NCBI GenBank assembly: GCA_050942695.1
Contig: JBMNNU010000136.1
Coordinates: 1 to 8,459 of the forward strand
From: JBMNNU01 sp050942695
Lineage (GTDB): Bacteria; Chloroflexota; UBA6077
Length of the DNA stretch: 8,459 nucleotides
Reading direction: 5' to 3'
A model generated the notes under the pieces. That model was not told where the DNA came from, made no database searches, and saw only the letters and a program-made list of their open reading frames with translations. The position numbers and the translations under genes were made by a program. This document shows positions 1 through 5,789 of the stretch, in pieces. Position 1 is the stretch's first letter, and each line of letters starts with the position of its first letter.

Positions 1-255
1 CCAACCCCCACAGCAACGGCAACCCCTGTTCCGGATGCCTCGCAGATCATGCTAGTTGCGAACACCGATGGGCTCGGCGTCTACATTCGTCGAACCCCCA
101 ATCCTAACGACAAGATAAATGCCTACCAAGATGGAACCAAGATGGAAGTGATCGGCCAGGCAGTAGAGTCTGCAGGGCAAAAGTGGTACAAAGTTCGCGC
201 CCCCGACGGTATCGAAGGGTACATACCGGCACAGTTCCTCGTTGACGCTCCATAA
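1..255 (+). CDS. C-terminal part of a protein with Pro/Thr-rich linker and SH3b domain (5' truncated)
   Basis: The reading frame is open from base 1 to the TAA at 253-255, so the gene begins upstream of the window. The ATG at 49 is very probably internal, because the codons before it encode a low-complexity linker (PTPTATATPVPDA) that leads directly into the domain. The remaining ~68 residues look like a bacterial SH3 (SH3b) fold: a 'GLGVYIRRTPN' first strand, a 'DGTKMEVIG' turn, 'KWYKVRAPDG' and a final 'EGYIPAQFL'. SH3b domains bind cell-wall peptides or other ligands and usually end extracytoplasmic proteins in this arrangement. A Pro/Thr linker before a terminal SH3b suggests an exported or lipid-anchored protein, but the signal peptide and main domain lie outside the window, so the function of the whole protein is unknown. 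Confidence 0.8.
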   Translation, partial: PTPTATATPVPDASQIMLVANTDGLGVYIRRTPNPNDKINAYQDGTKMEVIGQAVESAGQKWYKVRAPDGIEGYIPAQFLVDAP

Positions 256-356
256 AAGGTGAGTAGCGAACTGCCGTGCTCATTGATTCTGTTGGCCCAA
301 TAGTGCTCTGGGTTGCTCAGTAGGAAATCTGGCACGAAGGCTGCCTCTAGCGAGCT

Positions 357-370
357 TCCCCGGTAGGGGA
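357..370 (+). other. Short G/C hairpin in the SH3b-membrane protein gap
   Basis: TCCCC at 357-361 and GGGGA at 366-370 form a perfect 5-bp stem around a GGTA loop. It has no following T tract, so it is a poor intrinsic terminator. It might end the SH3b transcript weakly or lie in the leader of the gene at 408. The rest of the 256-407 gap shows no convincing promoter or gene apart from the ribosome binding site just before 408. Confidence 0.3.
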
Positions 371-407
371 GTTACGTTCGTAGACCAAAACATCCTAGGA
401 GTTAGCT

Positions 408-680
408 ATGCGTGAGATGGAGGAAACCCAGAGCAACGTAATGCGGACTCTCGAGGAGGTACCCACGCAGACCTATATAGGAATGGCGCTGGCAAGTATC
501 CTTGCATCGGCGTTTTTCTTTATCATAGGCCGGCGCTCCACCGCCCTGTTCATAGGGCAGTGGCCTCCCACCTTCATCGCGTTTGCTTTGGCGTATAAAC
601 TGCTCCACCCAAGCAGCGAGCGGCCGATCGAGCAGATGCGAGAAATGGCTGCGGAAACCAGGAGCCGGATATCCCGATAA
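408..680 (+). CDS. Small two-helix membrane protein, family not recognised
   Basis: This 90-residue protein starts at ATG 408, six bases after a good AGGAG at 397-401. The N-terminal ~20 residues are polar and acidic. Two hydrophobic stretches follow, at about residues 23-41 (ending FFFIIG) and 45-65 (containing QWPPTFIAF), separated by a short GRRS turn. The C-terminal tail is charged with Glu and Arg and is probably helical. This pattern fits an inner-membrane hairpin protein. No catalytic motif or signal-peptide cleavage site is visible. It is flanked by a 152-bp gap upstream and a strong hairpin downstream, so it may be transcribed alone or with the SH3b gene. I cannot name a function; a small membrane accessory or stress-related protein is possible but is only a guess. 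A longer frame on the opposite strand (920-402) overlaps it but lacks any comparable signal. Confidence 0.7.
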   Translation: MREMEETQSNVMRTLEEVPTQTYIGMALASILASAFFFIIGRRSTALFIGQWPPTFIAFALAYKLLHPSSERPIEQMREMAAETRSRISR

Positions 681-705
681 GGTTGGCAGGTTGGATGTGT
701 AAGGC

Positions 706-731
706 GAAGCCCGGGGATTTCCCCGGGCTTC
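706..731 (+). terminator. Strong hairpin, probable transcription terminator
   Basis: GAAGCCCGGGG at 706-716 pairs perfectly with CCCCGGGCTTC at 721-731 around a four-base ATTT loop. The following bases (AGTCTCTTTGATT) are only moderately T-rich, so termination in the + direction is likely but not textbook. It sits 25 bases after the stop of the membrane protein and before the aminotransferase, separating the two transcripts. Confidence 0.7.
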
Positions 732-753
732 AGTCTCTTTGATTCTCCTCGTG

Positions 754-762
754 TGGTAGGAT
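754..762 (+). promoter_or_regulatory. Possible extended -10 promoter for the aminotransferase
   Basis: TGG followed by TAGGAT (757-762) resembles an extended -10 element and lies between the hairpin at 706-731 and the ribosome binding site at 781-786. It would give a leader of about 27 bases. No matching -35 hexamer is visible, so this is tentative. Confidence 0.3.
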
Positions 763-795
763 ATATCCAAATCCCCAATTAGGAGGGCTTGCTCG

Positions 796-1956
796 ATGAT
801 CGGCGTATCCAAAGCTGTTGAACGACTTGGTGGTTCGCAGCGCAACCTGGCGGACAAGCTGCCGACGCCCAAAACCAGCAGAGTGGTTGGGCTACATCGC
901 GGTGATCCGAGCTTTGACACACCGGAATATGTAATTCAAGCCGCTGTAAGGGCGATGAAAGAGGGTTACACCCACTATCCGGCTACTCAAGGCGATGTTC
1001 AATTACGAGAAGCGGTTGCTAGCTATCAATCGAAGATCAGTGGTGTTCCGGTCTCAGCCTCAGAGGTGCTGATCACCTCAGGAGGCACAGGGGCGATCTT
1101 CGCGGCAATGATGGCTTATTTAAACGAGGGCGATGACGTAATTATTCTCGATCCTACCTACTCTCTATATGCCGATGTTGCTAGAGTAGTTGGGGCCAAC
1201 ATCGTGTCCGTTCCCCTAACCAGCACATTCGATGTGGATGTGGATGCGGTTCGCGACGCGGTGACTGAGAGGACGAAGATGATGGTCCTCAACTTCCCAT
1301 CCAACCCAACCGGGCAACTGCTGGAGCAAGCAGAGTTGGATGGATTGGCTTCGATCGCCAGTGAACGGGATCTTATTGTGCTGGCCGACGAAGTATACGA
1401 TCAATTAGTGTTTACCGGTAAGCATCTATCCGTCCTTGGCCACCCGCTTCTAACCGAACGCACCATACTGGCAAACTCCTTTTCGAAAACCTACGCTATG
1501 ACGGGTTGGCGAGTCGGCTGGATCGTGGCCAAAGGGGCGCTCTTAAAGCCGGTATCAGCCATGAATCGAACCGCCGTAGGATACCAGAACAACATAGCGA
1601 TGCGTGCAGCACTGACTGCACTTACAGATGAAGAGGAAGACCGGAAGTGGCGAGCCTGGATGCTGGGCCGGTACCAAGAGCAAAGGCAAGCGATGTGGGA
1701 TCAGTTGCAACAGGTGCCGGGAGTGCACGTGTACGATCTGGAGGCTGCGTTCTACGCCTGGGTGCGATACGACGCCCCACTCTCATCCGTGGAGATGATG
1801 AAATATCTGTACGAGCGCGGTTTGAATGTCCGCCCCGGCACAGAGTTCGGAGCTATGGGGGAGAAGCATCTTCGCTTCACCTTCGCTCCATCGGTTCAGG
1901 ATATTACTGACGGCGTCGCCATCTTCAAAGCAGCGATGCAGGAATTACGATCTTAA
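796..1956 (+). CDS. Class I/II PLP-dependent aminotransferase
   Basis: This complete 386-residue cytoplasmic aminotransferase would transfer an amino group between an amino acid and a 2-oxo acid using pyridoxal phosphate. The length is normal for fold-type I, class I/II enzymes. Visible landmarks, in order: the N-terminal 'LHRGDPSF' (33-40), the counterpart of the usual LxxGEPDF; 'YPATQGDVQLREAV' (61-74); the cofactor-binding 'TSGGTGA' (94-100); 'DPTY' (119-122); 'NFPSNPTG' with Asn170; 'LADEVY' with Asp198 and Tyr201; the Schiff-base Lys231 in 'SFSKTYAMTGWR' with Arg239; and the C-terminal substrate-carboxylate Arg360 in 'HLRFTFA'. Nothing essential is missing. The start is ATG 796, nine bases after a perfect AGGAGG (781-786). 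The amino-acid preference cannot be read from the sequence; an AspC-like or broad-specificity enzyme is the safest description. The upstream hairpin suggests it is transcribed separately. Its stop overlaps the stop of the opposing gene in TTAA. Confidence 0.93.
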   Translation: MIGVSKAVERLGGSQRNLADKLPTPKTSRVVGLHRGDPSFDTPEYVIQAAVRAMKEGYTHYPATQGDVQLREAVASYQSKISGVPVSASEVLITSGGTGAIFAAMMAYLNEGDDVIILDPTYSLYADVARVVGANIVSVPLTSTFDVDVDAVRDAVTERTKMMVLNFPSNPTGQLLEQAELDGLASIASERDLIVLADEVYDQLVFTGKHLSVLGHPLLTERTILANSFSKTYAMTGWRVGWIVAKGALLKPVSAMNRTAVGYQNNIAMRAALTALTDEEEDRKWRAWMLGRYQEQRQAMWDQLQQVPGVHVYDLEAAFYAWVRYDAPLSSVEMMKYLYERGLNVRPGTEFGAMGEKHLRFTFAPSVQDITDGVAIFKAAMQELRS

Positions 1957-2393
1957 CTGGGGAACAGCTTGATATCCGCAGAACCCAGCGATTTTCGGCT
2001 GTATGAATGCTGCATCAGGCTACCATCGCGAGTTATCGAGTATTGAATGACGGTCCGAGAATCTCCCGATGAATATAGGGCGGTCAGGACTCGTCTTTGG
2101 GCGGGCTCCAAGGAGAGGAGGTCTTTAGCGATCTCCCCTGCGGGGCCCGTTTTCCTCATCCATATCCCTAATAGCAAACCGGTTACGCTGTCTGATTCCC
2201 AACCTTTGCTCATGAGAGTGCGTAGCGTAGCTGCGCTGGCGGAGTGCCTGGATAGATCGACGGTCGATAGGACTTCCTCAGCTCCAGCCCACGTTTGATT
2301 TGCCAAATTCTCGGCCTCGTTAAAGTCCAGCAGTTGAACCCCCAGGGAGACGGTGCAGATCTCGCTTTCGGGTAGAATGCGCTTCTTCGGCAC
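1953..2393 (-). CDS. Hypothetical 146-residue protein downstream of the exoribonuclease
   Basis: I do not recognise a family. The gene begins with GTG (2393-2391), supported by GGGAGG at 2400-2405 six bases upstream, and ends in a TAA shared with the opposing aminotransferase stop. The N-terminus is short and basic (MPKKRILP). Residues ~24-110 look mostly helical and amphipathic, including 'EAENLANQ', 'SAATLRTLMSK' and 'AKDLLSLEPAQRRVLTALY'. The last ~35 residues are Ser/Arg-rich and perhaps beta or disordered. There is no signal peptide, transmembrane segment or clear catalytic motif. The 'LEPAQRRVLTAL' helix could belong to a small helical or winged-helix fold, but that is weak. It lies 90 bases after the YhaM-type gene on the same strand with no terminator between them, so co-transcription is likely. 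A competing + strand frame (2047-2298) has no ribosome binding site. Confidence 0.7.
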   Translation of the reverse strand: MPKKRILPESEICTVSLGVQLLDFNEAENLANQTWAGAEEVLSTVDLSRHSASAATLRTLMSKGWESDSVTGLLLGIWMRKTGPAGEIAKDLLSLEPAQRRVLTALYSSGDSRTVIQYSITRDGSLMQHSYSRKSLGSADIKLFPS

Positions 2394-2399
2394 GGCCTT

Positions 2400-2405
2400 C
2401 CTCCC
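2400..2405 (-). promoter_or_regulatory. Ribosome binding site that fixes a GTG start
   Basis: On the minus strand this reads GGGAGG, six bases before the GTG at 2393-2391. It is the main evidence that the 146-residue frame is translated and that GTG is its start. Confidence 0.75.
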
Positions 2406-2483
2406 AGTTCAAGAGTGTGTAATGGTGGATTTCCCGCACCCACTACAACATTAGTCGTGCCACGGTCGGTCCATTTTCGATTT

Positions 2484-3536
2484 CTATTCGAACGTGTTGG
2501 GAATTCTTGTGCTCCCTGCGAGGTTGGCCTTTATCCATGGGGATGGCTCTGTAGTCCAACCGTTGCTGTCTACGCCCGATTGCCTAGTCCACTCCTCTAG
2601 GTGGCTGAGAAGGCTACTCATGCGATCTAAATGATGGACAATTATGGCCTCACGCGTGGCCGGTACTACTGGGGATCCATACTCTTTCTCCCCGTGATGT
2701 GATGCGACGATGTGCAACAACTGGTCACGGAGCAGAGTAGGGAAGCCGGGAATCCTGTCAATATCCGAAGTCAACCTGGAGATCCCTGTGCTGATGTGGT
2801 CGATATAGCGGCCTGTGAGCGCCAGTTGGGGCGCGGAGCTTGAGCTGATAGTATCGAGCTTGCCTACATCGTGGAGGAGTATTCCTGCCAGGGTGAGATC
2901 CCCATCGACGTTCGGGTATACCGACCGAGACGCCGACCAGACCGACACCATCTCCTTGACGTGGTCGGCCAAGCCACCGACGTAGGCGTGGTGATAGAAC
3001 AGGGCTGCTGGCGTTCGCAGAAATGGAATGTGCCACTTAGAGTCTCTGCCGATAGACTCCATCAGAAGCCTCTGTAAGGGGGTGTTCGCTATGCTATCGA
3101 TACAATCGGTGAGCCAGGAGGAAAGCTCCTCTTCGCTGCGGGCGCTTCGCCTTACCAAGCCTTGAATATCCAGTGGACTCATCCCTACTAAAGGGCGAGC
3201 CGTCTCGATTTTGATCTGAGGGGTCTTTTTCCCACCATAATGGTTGATAGATGCAAAGCCGGAGACGCTCCATACCTCAGCCGCCATCAGCGATTCCAGC
3301 TCAAGCTTAGGCAGCTTACCTCCTTCCCACCATACGGCCTCGATCCAGCCCGATTCGTCCCCGAGCTCGCATTTGACATAACTGCCGACGTTTGGGCCGA
3401 ACTCCTGCCGTGAGCGTCGGACCAGAAATGGCGTGAGGGTTATCCTAACCTGCTGGCCGGTTTGTAACTGTCGCCTAACCGATTCAATGGATACCGTCCG
3501 TGGCTTGACTGCAAGGGTGTCAGGGCTGGAATTCAT
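2484..3536 (-). CDS. yhaM: YhaM-type 3'-5' exoribonuclease (OB-fold + HD domain)
   Basis: This 350-residue protein has the order typical of the YhaM family: a nucleic-acid-binding OB-fold at about residues 16-115 ('GSYVKCELGDESGWIEAVWW') followed by a metal-dependent HD phosphohydrolase domain at about 150-315. The HD signature is complete: 'HHAYVGGLADH' (182-192), 'LLHDVGKL' (220-227) with His222-Asp223, His247 in 'DHISTG', 'SHHGEKEYGSPV' (279-290) and 'IVHHLDRMSS' (299-308) with Asp304. The HHG-x-GSPV-x(n)-EA-x(n)-HHLD run is characteristic of YhaM rather than a generic HD hydrolase. Family members degrade RNA and sometimes single-stranded DNA from the 3' end in the cytoplasm. The protein is slightly longer than the ~314-residue Bacillus enzyme, with ~15 extra residues at the start and a Pro/Ser-rich tail. 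It starts at ATG 3536-3534 after GGGAGG (3543-3548, six-base spacing). It is the first gene of a probable two-gene leftward operon and is divergent from the hydrolase fusion. Confidence 0.88.
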   Translation of the reverse strand: MNSSPDTLAVKPRTVSIESVRRQLQTGQQVRITLTPFLVRRSRQEFGPNVGSYVKCELGDESGWIEAVWWEGGKLPKLELESLMAAEVWSVSGFASINHYGGKKTPQIKIETARPLVGMSPLDIQGLVRRSARSEEELSSWLTDCIDSIANTPLQRLLMESIGRDSKWHIPFLRTPAALFYHHAYVGGLADHVKEMVSVWSASRSVYPNVDGDLTLAGILLHDVGKLDTISSSSAPQLALTGRYIDHISTGISRLTSDIDRIPGFPTLLRDQLLHIVASHHGEKEYGSPVVPATREAIIVHHLDRMSSLLSHLEEWTRQSGVDSNGWTTEPSPWIKANLAGSTRIPNTFE

Positions 3537-3598
3537 AGCACGCCTCCCGGCATGTACTGGTGAGAGAAGTGTACGCGGGGTTATCGAAACCGAACATC

Positions 3599-3606
3599 AT
3601 GTACAT
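3599..3606. promoter_or_regulatory. ATGTACAT palindrome at the predicted yhaM start site
   Basis: This 8-bp perfect palindrome lies on the predicted yhaM transcription start. Its CATGTAC core (3598-3604) is repeated exactly at 3551-3557, inside the leader. It could be an operator pair, but short palindromes are common by chance. Confidence 0.25.
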
Positions 3607-3610
3607 TAAG

Positions 3611-3640
3611 AGTATTGCAGGCATTTTGGGTATTCGTCAA
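3611..3640 (-). promoter_or_regulatory. Probable sigma-A-type promoter for the yhaM operon
   Basis: On the minus strand, TTGACG (3640-3635) is a 5/6 match to the -35 box. It is followed after 18 bases by AATACT (3616-3611), a 4/6 match to the -10 box preceded by an extended-type TG. Transcription would start near 3604, giving a leader of about 68 bases. The positions and directions are consistent with the gene; no experiment supports it here. Confidence 0.5.
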
Positions 3641-3654
3641 CGTGGAAGATGCTA

Positions 3655-3683
3655 GGTTTCGACTTGGTTTCAAAGTTGGTGAA
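3655..3683. repeat. Helically phased GGTTTC direct repeats in the divergent intergenic region
   Basis: GGTTTC occurs at 3655-3660 and 3666-3671, exactly 11 bases apart, with a degenerate copy GGTGAA at 3678-3683. Spacing near one helical turn resembles tandem binding sites for a regulator. The array sits between the proposed yhaM promoter and the proposed extended -10 of the hydrolase fusion, ending about 35 bases before the latter. Confidence 0.3.
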
Positions 3684-3717
3684 CAGCCGATAAATCGCAA
3701 ATACAGGAACGATTGAG

Positions 3718-3726
3718 TGCTATACT
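3718..3726 (+). promoter_or_regulatory. Probable extended -10 promoter for the phosphatase-like/ADP-ribosylglycohydrolase gene
   Basis: TGC followed by TATACT (3721-3726) is an extended -10 element with a 5/6 hexamer match. The position expected for a -35 box (about 3698-3703, CAAATA) does not match, so the promoter may depend on the extended -10 or on an activator. The leader would be about 40 bases and AT-rich. Confidence 0.45.
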
Positions 3727-3771
3727 ACTATCTTGATTAATCTTATAAAGAAAGAGAAGTAGTACTAATTG

Positions 3772-5643
3772 ATGTCCAGTTACTACTCGGAAGTGTTGAG
3801 CCTCGCTACCGAGGCGGCTTTGGAGGCCGGGTCTCTGCTCAGGCGAGAATTCCACCGCCCGCGAGGGGCTAGAGGCGGCAACGGGCACTGTGTTGCGGAT
3901 GTAGAAGCGGAGTCCCTGATTCGCAACAAGCTGACAAAGGGCTATCCCGAGTGGGGTTATCTGGGAGAAGAGACCGGATACATCGCTGGGGTGGCGGGGA
4001 CTAATCATATCTGGCTGGTTGATCCCAATTCCGGCACCTCGGCTTATCTGGAAGGTTACCGTGGAAGCTCCGTCTCCATTGCCCTGCTTCGTGATGGAAT
4101 CCCCGTACTTGGCGTAGTTTACGCCTACGCAGCGCCCGACGACGAGGGAGACCTCTTTACCTGGGCTGAAGGGTGTGGGCCGATACGGCGTTCGGGGGTT
4201 GAAGTGCCTACGCCAGCGTGGTCTGGGAAGACTGTTCAAAGAGATATCGTACTGGTGTCGCAGTGGGCCGATCGCGACCCTGAGATGTATACCAGCGCCA
4301 TAGCCCCGGCTCGATACCGAGCAGTACCCAGTGTGGCTTATCGATTGGCCTTGGTGAGCGTAGGAGAAGGCTCGGCGATGGTGTCTTTAGACTCACCCTG
4401 CTCCTGGGACTATGCGGCGGGACATGCCTTATTGGGAGCTGCGGGCGGCATCCTCGTGGATCAGGATGGCAACGAGATCCGCTACACACCAGATGTGCAG
4501 AGCCAAACGCAAAGCTGCTTTGGAGGGGCACCCGACCTTGTGGAGAGGCTCTGCAAGCAGCCTTGGCGAATTGACGCCGCGCCACCAGCAAAAGCCGACA
4601 ACTCCGAAAAGCCGCCATTTCCGGTGGTGTTGAAACCAGGCCGCACCATTACAAATCCTGGGCTACTATCGCGGGCTCAGGGATCCCTCTTGGGGCAACT
4701 GGCTGGTGATTCCCTGGGAGGGCAGGTCGAGTTTAACCAAGCTGATACTATTAAAGCCAGATACCCCGGAGGATTGAGGCTACTCCAGGACAATGGAACC
4801 TGGGGCCTTCTCGCAGGGCAGCCTACCGACGACTCCGAAATGGCCCTGATGCTCGCCAGATCGATCGTCTCCGCCGGTGGCTACGATCCCGAAGCCGCGG
4901 CAAGATTCTATAGCTATTGGTATCGTTCCAACCCTTTCGATGTGGGAGGGACTACCAGAAACGCCCTTCAAGCAACACTAGAGAACATAGGCTCCCATGC
5001 TACTCTGGCAAAGAGAGCTGCCAACGCGAAGAGCCAGGACAACGGCTCCCTCATGAGGATCAGCCCTCTAGCTATTTGGGGGCATCATCTTCCACCCCAT
5101 CGCCTAGCGGATTTGGCAGGCGAAGATAGCAGCATTACCCATCCCAACCCTGTATGCCGGGAATCGTGCGCTGTTTTCGCCGTTGCCATTGCTCACGCTG
5201 TAGGACATGGTGGTAGCCCCTATCAGATCTATCGATGGACTATGGAGTGGGCCGAATCCGGCTGTTGGGACGCTTCCGTCTTGTCTGCGTTGAAGGAGGC
5301 GGCAAACAGGCCACCGGATTACCTTAAACACCAGGGATGGGTGTTGATAGCCCTACAAAACGCATTTTATCAACTGCTCCATGCTCCGTCTCTTGAGGAG
5401 GGAGTGGTATCGACCGTGATGGCTGGTGGAGACACCGATACCAACGCCGCAATCGCCGGGGCGTTGCTTGGCGCAGTGTACGGCCGGCCTGGCATTCCGG
5501 TGCAGTGGCGGCAAATGATCCTTTGCTGTCGGCCTATCCCTAAACTCACTCCAACCAGACACCCCAGACCCCGGCCATTCTGGCCTGTAGATGCTCTGGA
5601 ACTGGCTGAAACGCTAGCAGTGTTAGGCCTCGAAGCGAAGTGA
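3772..5643 (+). CDS. Fusion of an inositol-monophosphatase-like domain with an ADP-ribosylglycohydrolase
   Basis: This is a 623-residue two-domain cytoplasmic hydrolase. Residues ~5-260 resemble the IMPase/CysQ superfamily: 'GEETG' (65-69), 'WLVDPNSGT' (81-89), 'GYRGSSVSIALLRDG' and 'SWDYAAGHALLGAAGG' (211-226) with Asp213. The usual DPxDGT motif reads DPNSGT here, so the second metal-binding Asp is Ser87 and phosphatase activity is doubtful or altered. A Pro/Lys-rich linker (~265-295) leads to a DraG/ARH ADP-ribosylglycohydrolase domain (~298-620). Its metal ligands look intact: 'AGDSLGG' (311-317), 'PTDDSEMAL' (351-359), 'DNGSLMR' (423-429), 'THPNP' (456-460) and 'GGDTDTNAAIAGALLGAVYG' (552-571). 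This half should cleave ADP-ribose from a protein, nucleic acid or small molecule. The start is ATG 3772; TTG 3769 is a one-codon-longer alternative with slightly better spacing from the weak GAGAAG at 3754-3759. It is transcribed divergently from yhaM, and no terminator is seen after it. Confidence 0.9.
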   Translation: MSSYYSEVLSLATEAALEAGSLLRREFHRPRGARGGNGHCVADVEAESLIRNKLTKGYPEWGYLGEETGYIAGVAGTNHIWLVDPNSGTSAYLEGYRGSSVSIALLRDGIPVLGVVYAYAAPDDEGDLFTWAEGCGPIRRSGVEVPTPAWSGKTVQRDIVLVSQWADRDPEMYTSAIAPARYRAVPSVAYRLALVSVGEGSAMVSLDSPCSWDYAAGHALLGAAGGILVDQDGNEIRYTPDVQSQTQSCFGGAPDLVERLCKQPWRIDAAPPAKADNSEKPPFPVVLKPGRTITNPGLLSRAQGSLLGQLAGDSLGGQVEFNQADTIKARYPGGLRLLQDNGTWGLLAGQPTDDSEMALMLARSIVSAGGYDPEAAARFYSYWYRSNPFDVGGTTRNALQATLENIGSHATLAKRAANAKSQDNGSLMRISPLAIWGHHLPPHRLADLAGEDSSITHPNPVCRESCAVFAVAIAHAVGHGGSPYQIYRWTMEWAESGCWDASVLSALKEAANRPPDYLKHQGWVLIALQNAFYQLLHAPSLEEGVVSTVMAGGDTDTNAAIAGALLGAVYGRPGIPVQWRQMILCCRPIPKLTPTRHPRPRPFWPVDALELAETLAVLGLEAK

Positions 5644-5674
5644 GCAAAATTCCCGCCATTTATTATATTTCTGT

Positions 5675-5702
5675 TTGCCCGTAACGATATCCTTGAGATA
5701 AT
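5675..5702 (+). promoter_or_regulatory. Probable sigma-A-type promoter for the STAND regulator
   Basis: TTGCCC (5675-5680, 4/6) and GATAAT (5697-5702, 5/6) are separated by 16 bases. Transcription would begin near 5709, about 80 bases before the ATG at 5790. It lies in the 146-bp gap after the hydrolase fusion. Confidence 0.45.
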
Positions 5703-5722
5703 ATTGAAGCACAATCAAGCCG

Positions 5723-5740
5723 TGAGAACAGCTCTGCTCA
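5723..5740. promoter_or_regulatory. Imperfect 18-bp palindrome, possible operator
   Basis: TGAGAACAG at 5723-5731 and CTCTGCTCA at 5732-5740 form an inverted repeat with 7 of 9 symmetric pairs matching. It begins about 14 bases downstream of the start site predicted from the promoter at 5675-5702, a position where a bound protein could block transcription. Since the downstream gene encodes an HTH protein, autoregulation is conceivable. Confidence 0.3.
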
Positions 5741-5789
5741 TATCGGCTCAGACGTGTCAGCCTTATCAACCATCCCAGCTTGAGGACCT

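Noticed and set aside
402..920. 172-codon open frame on the minus strand over the small membrane protein and terminator
   Set aside because: It overlaps a gene with a good ribosome binding site, crosses a perfect terminator hairpin and the aminotransferase start, and its product is Arg/Pro/Ser-rich without domain features.
2047..2298. 83-codon open frame on the plus strand
   Set aside because: It has no ribosome binding site and lies opposite the 146-residue gene, which has GGGAGG at correct spacing and sits behind yhaM.
3670..4239. 189-codon open frame on the minus strand
   Set aside because: It runs antisense to the IMPase-like domain, whose motifs are unmistakable, and covers the promoter region of that gene; its product lacks recognisable features.
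5370..5714. 114-codon open frame on the minus strand covering the end of the hydrolase fusion
   Set aside because: It is antisense to the conserved GGDTDT region of the glycohydrolase and has a low-complexity Arg/Ser/Ala composition.
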